This document shows positions 41,319 to 48,950 of a stretch of DNA of 48,950 nucleotides, in pieces (position 1 is the first letter of the stretch; the number at the start of each line of letters is the position of its first letter). The DNA comes from Acidobacteriaceae bacterium (GTDB lineage: Bacteria; Acidobacteriota; Terriglobia; Terriglobales; Acidobacteriaceae): contig JASHQH010000311.1 in NCBI GenBank assembly GCA_030037635.1, positions 1-48,950 of the forward strand, written 5' to 3'. The translations under genes and the position numbers were made by a program. The notes under the pieces were generated by a model. The model made no database searches. It saw nothing but the letters and a program-made list of their open reading frames with translations, and was not told the DNA's origin.

Positions 41319-42571
41319 GCAAACACCTCGCGCGCCACGCGAATACCCTCGACCAATGCGTCGATCTCTTCGCGCGTGTTGTAAATCGCCAACGAGGCTC
41401 GCGCCGTGGCGTCAATGCCGAAGCGGTCCATTACCGGCTGCGCGCAATGATGGCCGGTCCGGATGGCAATCCCTTCGCGGTCCAGTACCGTTCCCAAGTC
41501 GTGCGGATGCACGCCCTCAAGAATAAACGACACCACGCCGGCCCGCTCTCTCGCCGTTCCGATCAGGCGCACGCCCGGCAGCGATCCCACGGCATCGGTC
41601 GCATAGGCCAGCAAATCTTGTTCGTGCGCAGCTATGCGCTCCATGCCGAGGTCGTTGATATAGTTCAGCGCCGCGCCCAATCCGATCGCGCCGGCAATGT
41701 CGGGCGTACCCGCCTCGAACTTGTACGGCACCACATTGTATGTCGTCTTTGCGAAGGTCACCGAGCTGATCATGTCGCCGCCGCCCTGGTACGGCGGCAT
41801 CTCCGCAAGCAGCTCCTCTTTGCCGTACAGCACGCCAATCCCCGTGGGTCCGTAAACCTTGTGCCCTGAGAAGGCGTAAAAGTCGCAACCCAGGGCCTGC
41901 ACGTCCACCGGCATATGCGGTACGGCCTGCGCGCCATCCACCAGCACCGGGACATCGTGGGCATGAGCCATCTGAATCATTTTGCGCAACGGGTTCACTG
42001 TGCCCAGCGCGTTGGAAACATGGGCCACCGCAACCATGCGCGTGCGCGGCGAGATCAGCTTTTCGAAGGCCTCGAGCTCCAGCTCACCGGCGTTGTTGAT
42101 GGGCGCCACGCGCAGATGAGCTCCCTTTTCCTCGCACAGAATCTGCCAGGGAACAATGTTGGAGTGGTGCTCCATCGCCGTGATAAGCACCTCGTCGCCG
42201 GCCCCTACGTTGGCGCGCCCGTACGTTGCCGCCACCAGGTTGATCGCCTCCGTTGCGCCGCGCGTAAAAATAATTTCGCTCGCATCTGAAGCCTGAATAA
42301 AACACCGCACCGTCTCGCGTGCTTCGTCGTGGGCCTCAGTGGCGCGTACGCTCAGGGTGTGGACACCGCGGTGGATGTTGGCATTGTCGTGCTCGTAATA
42401 ACGCACCATGGCGTCAATCACGGCGCGCGGCTTTTGCGAAGTGGCCGCATTGTCCAGGTAGACCAGTTTCTTGCCGTGAATGGTCTGGTCGAGAATGGGG
42501 AAATCGCGCCGGATCCGCTCCACGTCCAGCGCCGCTTGACCCAAGCCGCTCCGATGTACCGCGGTGCTCAT
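41315..42571 (-). CDS. sufS: Cysteine desulfurase SufS
   Basis: PLP enzyme that takes sulfur from cysteine to make the persulfide used in cluster building. The 418-residue product starts at the ATG at 42571, which has GGAGG about 8 bases upstream and overlaps the sufD stop (ATGA). Landmarks are YLDNAATSQKP, the PLP-contacting TRGATEAINLVA and EHHSNIVPWQ, the lysine in FSGHKVYGPTG that forms the Schiff base, and the catalytic Cys in RTGHHCAQP near the C-terminus. It is a group II desulfurase of normal length. The upstream extension of the frame, to 42727, lies within sufD and is not used. Confidence 0.97.
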   Translation of the reverse strand: MSTAVHRSGLGQAALDVERIRRDFPILDQTIHGKKLVYLDNAATSQKPRAVIDAMVRYYEHDNANIHRGVHTLSVRATEAHDEARETVRCFIQASDASEIIFTRGATEAINLVAATYGRANVGAGDEVLITAMEHHSNIVPWQILCEEKGAHLRVAPINNAGELELEAFEKLISPRTRMVAVAHVSNALGTVNPLRKMIQMAHAHDVPVLVDGAQAVPHMPVDVQALGCDFYAFSGHKVYGPTGIGVLYGKEELLAEMPPYQGGGDMISSVTFAKTTYNVVPYKFEAGTPDIAGAIGLGAALNYINDLGMERIAAHEQDLLAYATDAVGSLPGVRLIGTARERAGVVSFILEGVHPHDLGTVLDREGIAIRTGHHCAQPVMDRFGIDATARASLAIYNTREEIDALVEGIRVAREVFA

Positions 42572-44016
42572 CCCACTTCCTCCCAGTTCTGTGTTTCCTC
42601 TTCCGCCGCGTTTGACCCTCCGCCCGCCGCAGCGTGGGCCGTGCTCTGCGCCAGCTCGTGCAGCCGATTCTTGATCAGCGTCTCCACCATCTCTCGCGCC
42701 GCGCCCTCGTGCATCCGGTTGAGGCATTCCGCTGCGAAGGCATAAAGCAGCAGGTTGCGGGCATCGGCCTTGCTGAGCCCCCGCGAACGCAGGTAAAAGA
42801 GCGATTCCTCTTCAATCTGGCCGATGGTGGCTCCGTGCGTGCACTTCACGTCGTCGGCATAGATCTCCAGCTGCGGCTTGGTGTCGATGCGCGCATCGTC
42901 TGAGAGCAGCAGGTTCCGATTGGTCTGCTTGGCGTCCGTCTTTTGCGCGTCCTTGTGCACGATGATCCGGCCATGAAAGACGCCGCGCGCATGGTCCGCC
43001 AGAATTCCGTTGTAAAACTGCCGGCTGTTGCACTGCGGGCTCGCGTGCTCCACAAGCATGTAGTTGTCCAGGTGCTGGCGGCCCTCGCCTGCAAACAGTC
43101 CGTTGATCAGGCACTCGGCTCCCTCGCCCGCCAGCACGGGATGCACATTGTTGCGCACCAGCGCGCCGCCCAGCAGAACCGAATGCGACGCCACATTGGC
43201 GCTGCGCGCCTGCTCCGTCCGCAGCGTGGAAACATTGAACGACGCCAGATTCTCGCGCTCCACCAGGAAATGCGAAAACACCGCGCCTTCACCGGCTACC
43301 AGCTCGGTCACGGCGTTCGAGAAGCCCGCTTCATTGCCCACAGAGACGTAGTCTTCCACCACCGTGCACAGGCTCGCCTCCTCGGCGATGATGACCGTAC
43401 GCGGATGGGTCATGATGGCCGCGCCGGCGCCGGCCGAAACGTAAAGCAGATGAACGGGCCTCGTAATCTGCGCCCCGCGCCGGATGCGCACATAGGCGCC
43501 ATCGTCCCACAGCGCCGTGTTCAGCGCCACAAATACGTCGCGGTTGGCGTCGGCATAGCGGCCCAGGTGCTGCTCAATTCCCCCCGGAGCGCATTCATCC
43601 AGCCCGCAGTCGATGGCTCGCCGCAGCGCGCACACTTCCAGCCCCTGGGGAAGCTTCTCCGCATCGGATAATTCCGGCACGAAATAGCCGTTCACAAACA
43701 CCAGTTGGCAAGCCGCGCCCGCCACGCGATATGGCTTGATATCCCGCTCTGAAACAGTCGCCTCGTCCTTCGCAACCCGGCGGAACGGCGTCCGCGCCAG
43801 CGCGGCCAGGTTGGTGAATCGCCAATCCTCATCGTGCGTGGTCGGAAATCCCTTCGCGCTGAAGCGCGCCCAACCATCCTCGCGCAGTTGGCGCAGCCAC
43901 ACCGGCTCGTGCTCCTGCCCTTCGGCAAGCACCTCGTTGTACGCGTCAAAATAATTCCGCTGGGCCACCGTCGCCATGCGTCTTTCGCTCCCGATTTCGT
44001 TTGCTGCAGTGCTCAT
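42568..44016 (-). CDS. sufD: Fe-S cluster assembly protein SufD
   Basis: Scaffold subunit of the SufBC2D complex. The 482 residues include the N-terminal helical part (DAYNEVLAEGQEHEPVWLRQ) and the beta-helix core common to SufB and SufD: YVRIRRGAQITRPVHLLYVS, PRTVIIAEEASLCTVVEDYV, ASFNVSTLRTEQARSANVAS, NRNLLLSDDARIDTKPQLEI and the conserved DDVKCTHGATIGQIEEESLF, then YLRSRGLSKADARNLLLYAF. The His in CTHGAT near the C-terminus is the residue tied to cluster assembly in the family. The ATG overlaps the sufC stop by 4 bases. Normal length and complete. Confidence 0.96.
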   Translation of the reverse strand: MSTAANEIGSERRMATVAQRNYFDAYNEVLAEGQEHEPVWLRQLREDGWARFSAKGFPTTHDEDWRFTNLAALARTPFRRVAKDEATVSERDIKPYRVAGAACQLVFVNGYFVPELSDAEKLPQGLEVCALRRAIDCGLDECAPGGIEQHLGRYADANRDVFVALNTALWDDGAYVRIRRGAQITRPVHLLYVSAGAGAAIMTHPRTVIIAEEASLCTVVEDYVSVGNEAGFSNAVTELVAGEGAVFSHFLVERENLASFNVSTLRTEQARSANVASHSVLLGGALVRNNVHPVLAGEGAECLINGLFAGEGRQHLDNYMLVEHASPQCNSRQFYNGILADHARGVFHGRIIVHKDAQKTDAKQTNRNLLLSDDARIDTKPQLEIYADDVKCTHGATIGQIEEESLFYLRSRGLSKADARNLLLYAFAAECLNRMHEGAAREMVETLIKNRLHELAQSTAHAAAGGGSNAAEEETQNWEEVG

Positions 44017-44780
44017 GCCGGCAACACCTGCTCGTTCTCTTCCGCCCAGCCGTAGCCCTTCGCTTCCAGTTCCAGCGCCAGTTCGGGTCCGCCCGAGCGC
44101 GCGATCTTTCCGTCGACAAGAACATGCACAAAGTCCGGAGCAATGTAATTCAGCAGCCTCTGGTAGTGCGTGATCACCAGGAACCCGCGCTTGGGGCTGC
44201 GCATCGCATTCACCCCGTTGGCCACAATTCGCAGCGCGTCGATGTCCAGCCCGGAGTCGGTCTCGTCGAGAATGGCCAGCTTCGGCTCCAGCATCGCCAT
44301 CTGCAGAATCTCGTTGCGCTTCTTTTCGCCGCCTGAAAAGCCTTCGTTCACTGACCGGTTCATCAGCTGCTCGTCCATTTCAAGCAGCTTCATGCGCTCC
44401 TTGTACAGAGGCAGAAAATCCATTGCATCCAGCTCGTCCTCGCCGTGATATTTGCGGACGGCATTCATCGCCGAGCGCAGAAAATACGCATTGCTGATTC
44501 CCGGAATCTCTACCGGGTACTGGAACGCCAGGAACAAGCCCTCGCAGGCCGCCTCTTCGGGATCCATCTCCAGCAGGTCCTTGCCGTCAAACAAAACCCG
44601 CCCCTGTGTCACCTCGTAGGTCTCGCGCCGCGCCAGCACCGCGGCCAGTGTGCTCTTGCCCGACCCGTTCGGGCCCATGATGGAATGCACTTCGCCGGCA
44701 TTCACAGTCAAATCCAGGCCCTTCAGAATTTCGTGCCCATTCACCGATGCATGCAGATTCTGGATTTCTAACAACGCCAT
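44013..44780 (-). CDS. sufC: Fe-S cluster assembly ATPase SufC
   Basis: ABC-type ATPase of the SufBC2D scaffold that drives conformational change on SufB-SufD. The 255 residues contain Walker A GPNGSGKST at 36-44, the Q-loop region LFLAFQYPVEIPGISNAYFL, the signature GFSGGEKKRNEI, Walker B LAILDETDSGLDIDALR, and the H-loop VITHYQRLL. Length is typical (about 250). It begins 86 bases after sufB, the longest gap in the operon, without an obvious terminator between. Certain assignment. Confidence 0.98.
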   Translation of the reverse strand: MALLEIQNLHASVNGHEILKGLDLTVNAGEVHSIMGPNGSGKSTLAAVLARRETYEVTQGRVLFDGKDLLEMDPEEAACEGLFLAFQYPVEIPGISNAYFLRSAMNAVRKYHGEDELDAMDFLPLYKERMKLLEMDEQLMNRSVNEGFSGGEKKRNEILQMAMLEPKLAILDETDSGLDIDALRIVANGVNAMRSPKRGFLVITHYQRLLNYIAPDFVHVLVDGKIARSGGPELALELEAKGYGWAEENEQVLPA

Positions 44781-44866
44781 TCGTGTTTCTCTCTCCTTCT
44801 CCTTAAATCCGTGTCATCCTGCCTCAGCAGCTTCCGGGGCCGAAGACCTGCTCCCTGTTCCTGCTT

Positions 44867-46324
<1,458 letters not shown>

Positions 46325-46446
46325 GAATCCTCCGCGGGAACTTGCCTTCAGAGCGCCCCGGCCCACGCCCGCTTGCATGCCCATTGGCTTCTCAAACTCC
46401 AGCCGGCGGACGGGCCCTTAAAACGCAGATTCCAATCCAATCCCGC

Positions 46447-46473
46447 AATATAGGACTTTTTTAGTCCTATATT
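46447..46473. promoter_or_regulatory. Predicted Rrf2/IscR-type operator of the suf operon
   Basis: AATATAGGACT at 46447-46457 and AGTCCTATATT at 46463-46473 are perfect 11-bp inverted arms around TTTTT. The core GACT-N5-AGTC, flanked at three bases by ATA and TAT, matches the layout of the E. coli IscR type-1 site. It is in the 289-base gap upstream of sufB and no Rrf2-family gene lies in the window, so the regulator would be encoded elsewhere. Confidence 0.72.
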
Positions 46474-46613
46474 ATCTCCAGTGTACCCCTGAAGCACTTC
46501 CTTCGCAAGCGCCAAGCGTTCCCACTGCGGATTCAGTCCTCGCCCGCAGTGAAACCCCGCAGGATTAGCACAAACCACACACTTTGTTTGGGATAGACAG
46601 AGGACGTGGGAGC

Positions 46614-47150
46614 TTAGTGGAACTCGTTGCGCTGGTGCGGCCCGGGCTCGCGCACGTGGCTGGCCTCAAAGCTCACAATCTTCCACGCGCCCTGGGCGTC
46701 GCGAACGTACACGTGGGTGTATCGGTAGTCGCCCGACACCTGACCTTCAGGGTTGGTGGCCTGTACCGTGGCCATCGAGGTCACCACGGCAGTCGTCCCG
46801 TAGAAGCGGACTCTCCTGTCCGTGATCGTGAGCGTGGTGAAATGGACGCGGCCGGAGCGGAGATTGTCCAGTTCGTCCTCGCGGGACCGCAGCGTCCCCG
46901 CGGCCGTGATGCCGATGTAATCGTCGGCCAGAAGCGTGTTCATCACCTTGGCGTCGGAACTCAGGACCGCGCTACGCCACTCATCCTCAAGCGTATCAAT
47001 CTCATGGCGGCTCTCGTGCTTCTGAGCCAGGCCGATGGCGGCGCAAAGCGGACCCGTGCAGGCTGCCAGCGCGAGCGCCGCTGCCATCGTCCGGCCGGGA
47101 TGCAGACGGTGGCGTGTTGTCCTCAATAGGGCGTTCGGGGAACCCGGCAT
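46614..47150 (-). CDS. Exported DUF4440 / NTF2-like protein
   Basis: A 178-residue protein with an N-terminal signal-like stretch (RTMAAALALAACTGPLCAAI, ending GLAQK) preceded by a basic region; an ATG at 47087 just before the hydrophobic part is an alternative start. The rest is an NTF2-like DUF4440 domain: IDTLEDEWRSAVLSSDAKVM, LLADDYIGITAAGTLRSRED, the VRFYGTTAVVTSMATVQATN strand and YRYTHVYVRDAQGAWKIVSF. Such domains bind small hydrophobic ligands or act as small enzymes or scaffolds; none can be named here. It stands alone between the suf operator region and purA. Confidence 0.82.
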   Translation of the reverse strand: MPGSPNALLRTTRHRLHPGRTMAAALALAACTGPLCAAIGLAQKHESRHEIDTLEDEWRSAVLSSDAKVMNTLLADDYIGITAAGTLRSREDELDNLRSGRVHFTTLTITDRRVRFYGTTAVVTSMATVQATNPEGQVSGDYRYTHVYVRDAQGAWKIVSFEASHVREPGPHQRNEFH

Positions 47151-47350
47151 ACGCGTCCACGGTATGCCTTGAGCATGGTGCCGGTCAAATAGAATTCGTA
47201 TAAAGACCGCACCATAGTTTCCTTAGGCGGGCGCGCCGGTCACGTTCCCATTCCGCCCCAGCCATCCCCGCGCCGGCCAGGCGGAAACAGCCGCCCCAAG
47301 ACCCGATTCCCGGCCCCGCCAGGCCCTCCCCCATCGAGAATTATGGGATC

Positions 47351-48691
47351 CTAGACCGCAGAAACCTGTGCCATCTCCGACCTCATGCCGTCCAGCGCGC
47401 GCGCAAACTCCGGGAGCACGATCGTCTGATCGCGGTCGGGGCCCGTCGAGATCATGCCGATGCGCGCCCCGCTCTCGCGTTCCTGAAAGGCGAGGTACTC
47501 GCGCGCTGCCTGCGGAAGCTTCTCGAACTCGGTGATTCCCTCTGTCGGCTGGCGCCAACCCTTCAGCCGCGTATAGCGCGGCTTGATCGCCTCCAACCCT
47601 TGCACGTCCGCAGGAATCTCGTCGGTGATTTTGCCGCCCGCTTCGTATCCAATGCAAACGGGAATTTCTTCGAGCGGATCGAGGACGTCAAGCTTGGTCA
47701 CCACCAGCCATTCCGTGCCGTTCACCCGGTTCGAATAGCGAAGTAGCGGAATATCGAGCCAGCCGCAGCGGCGTGGCCTTCCCGTCACCGCGCCGAACTC
47801 GTTGCCGCGCGTGCGCAGCACCTCGCCCGACGCATCGTGAATCTCCGTCGGGAACGGCCCCTCGCCCACTCGCGTCACGTAGGCCTTGGTCACCGCAATC
47901 ACTGTGCCGATGGCTGTGGGTCCCACGCCGGTTCCCGTCACAGCACCGCCCGCCGTCGCTGAAGAGGACGTCACGTACGGGTACGTCCCGTGGTCGATAT
48001 CGAGCATCGTTCCCTGCGCGCCCTCGAACATCACGCTGCCGCCCCTGGCCAGGATCCCGTTCAGCAGCCGCGCCGTATCCGCGACGAAGGGCCGCACCTT
48101 CTCCGCTGCCGCCGCATAATCCTCATACATCTTCCGCGGGTCGAGCGGATCGGTGCCAAACAGCGCATGCGCCACGGCGTTCTTCTCGGCGCACGCTGCC
48201 TCGATGTGCGTCTTCAGCAGCGTCGGATTCAACAGATCTACCATGCGCAGTCCGCTGCGCGCCATCTTGTCTTCGTAAGCTGGCCCGATGCCCTTGCTGG
48301 TGGTGCCGATTTTCTGGCGTCCCGGCGCCGTCTCCGCCGCCAGCTCGATCATGCGGTGGTAGGGCAGAATCACCTGCGCGCGGTTGGAGATAAAGAGCCG
48401 CCCGTCTACCGAGGCGCCCATCGCGCGCACCCTGGCCAGCTCGTCGAGAAAATAGATGGGGTCAAAGACCACGCCGTTTCCGATCACGCATATGCAGCCG
48501 GGACGCGGCAGCCCGCAGGGAATCAACTGCAGCACAAAGCGCTGCCCGCCAATGATGACCGTGTGTCCGGCGTTGTGCCCGCCCGAGTAGCGCGCCACGG
48601 CCGAAAATCGCTCGCTGAGCACGTCCACAATCTTCCCCTTGCCCTCGTCACCCCACTGGGCGCCTACCACCACAGCTGTTTTTGCTCGCAT
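47351..48691 (-). CDS. purA: Adenylosuccinate synthetase
   Basis: GTP-dependent enzyme that joins IMP and aspartate in the first step from IMP to AMP. From the ATG at 48691 (446 residues, with AGGTGG just upstream) the protein starts MRAKTAVVVGAQWGDEGKGK, whose Asp and Gly-rich loop are the GTP and IMP site. Other blocks are YSGGHNAGHTVIIGGQRFVL, GTTSKGIGPAYEDKMARSGL, FEGAQGTMLDIDHGTYPYVT, TRVGEGPFPTEI and TGRPRRCGWLDIPLLRYSNR. Length is normal. The frame runs 23 residues further upstream without family support. No terminator with a T-tract was seen downstream. Confidence 0.97.
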   Translation of the reverse strand: MRAKTAVVVGAQWGDEGKGKIVDVLSERFSAVARYSGGHNAGHTVIIGGQRFVLQLIPCGLPRPGCICVIGNGVVFDPIYFLDELARVRAMGASVDGRLFISNRAQVILPYHRMIELAAETAPGRQKIGTTSKGIGPAYEDKMARSGLRMVDLLNPTLLKTHIEAACAEKNAVAHALFGTDPLDPRKMYEDYAAAAEKVRPFVADTARLLNGILARGGSVMFEGAQGTMLDIDHGTYPYVTSSSATAGGAVTGTGVGPTAIGTVIAVTKAYVTRVGEGPFPTEIHDASGEVLRTRGNEFGAVTGRPRRCGWLDIPLLRYSNRVNGTEWLVVTKLDVLDPLEEIPVCIGYEAGGKITDEIPADVQGLEAIKPRYTRLKGWRQPTEGITEFEKLPQAAREYLAFQERESGARIGMISTGPDRDQTIVLPEFARALDGMRSEMAQVSAV

Positions 48692-48915
48692 GGCCACCTG
48701 ATTCCACACAAATACCCGCCACACGGATGCTTGAACGCCCCCATGCGTGCGGGATATCAATGCAATGCGGGCAGGAGCCCCGCAACCACCTCGATTCTAA
48801 CCCTTCAATGCTTCGCAGGTCCCCGCCCATCCCCTTCTCTGTTAACCAATGTGGCTGCCGATCCGTTCTATGTGCAGACGCGTACGAGTCACATCCCAAC
48901 GCGAGGATCATCAAA

Positions 48916-48950
48916 ATGAACGGCCACAGACGCTTCCTGCATTTCGTTGT
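48916..48950 (+). CDS. Possible start of a plus-strand gene, cut by the window end
   Basis: An ATG at 48916 preceded by GAGGA at about 8 bases opens a frame of eleven complete codons (MNGHRRFLHFV) to the window edge. The ribosome binding site and divergence from purA make a gene start plausible. Nothing can be said about function. The other open frame across this region is antisense to purA and is not real. Confidence 0.3.
   Translation, partial: MNGHRRFLHFV

Noticed and set aside
46440-46520. Sigma-70 promoter for the suf operon around the operator
   Set aside because: TATATT and GATAAT are present as -10-like elements, but neither has a -35-like hexamer at 16-18 bases.

Overview
The window reads as a chromosomal segment of a GC-rich soil bacterium of the phylum Acidobacteriota (Terriglobia / Acidobacteriaceae type). 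This is inferred from a very large Oar-like TonB-dependent receptor with an N-terminal carboxypeptidase-regulatory-like domain, Tat-exported plant-polysaccharide hydrolases, a long DcaP-like porin and the general style of the housekeeping proteins. No search could be run, so the assignment is inference. Genes are dense, on both strands, and mostly core; there is no prophage, insertion sequence or CRISPR array.

Layout. 1-5.6 kb: 3' part of aspS, a lone Uma2-family gene, a small secreted protein, and a KdpD-like/KdpE-like two-component pair. 5.7-6.1 kb: tRNA-Lys(CTT) whose 3' end is repeated in a 110-bp tandem array. 6.2-9.9 kb: a DUF72 protein, then an AmmeMemoRadiSam pair made of a radical SAM enzyme and a fused MEMO-AMMECR1 protein that carries a signal-peptide-like N-terminus. 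10-13.4 kb: tRNA-Arg(CCG) and the ribosomal/translation block rplM-rpsI-rpsB-tsf, with recognisable promoter, terminators and AGCT-rich intergenic repeats. 13.5-16.5 kb: two convergent envelope proteins sharing a strong hairpin. 16.8-23 kb (minus strand): DUF503, M50 protease, trpS, scpA, and a large three-part PIG-L deacetylase. 23.1-25 kb (minus): a DUF433/DUF5615 toxin-antitoxin-like pair translationally coupled to a POT-like MFS transporter. 25.1-26.9 kb: a Tat-exported GH127 enzyme. 27.4-31.8 kb (plus): phoH, ybeY, a CorC/HlyC protein and era. 31.8-40 kb (minus): alginate-lyase-like enzyme, GH2 enzyme and the giant TonB-dependent receptor, a plausible glycan-use locus. 40.4-46.3 kb (minus): the complete suf operon sufB-sufC-sufD-sufS-sufU-sufT. 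46.6-48.7 kb: a DUF4440 protein and purA, followed by the start of a possible plus-strand gene at the edge.

How the parts work together. phoH-ybeY-corC-era is the common RNA-maturation and ribosome-assembly cluster. The suf genes form one Fe-S assembly unit; an 11-bp perfect inverted repeat with the core of an IscR type-1 site lies 123 bp upstream of sufB and is its likely operator. The GH127, alginate-lyase-like, GH2 and receptor genes suggest uptake and breakdown of plant or microbial heteropolysaccharide.

The most unusual items are the apparently exported MEMO-AMMECR1 fusion beside its radical SAM partner, the tandem array containing copies of the tRNA-Lys 3' end, the predicted Rrf2-type operator of the suf operon, an Era GTPase carrying an in-frame insertion built around a palindromic DNA element, and the toxin-antitoxin/transporter overlap chain.
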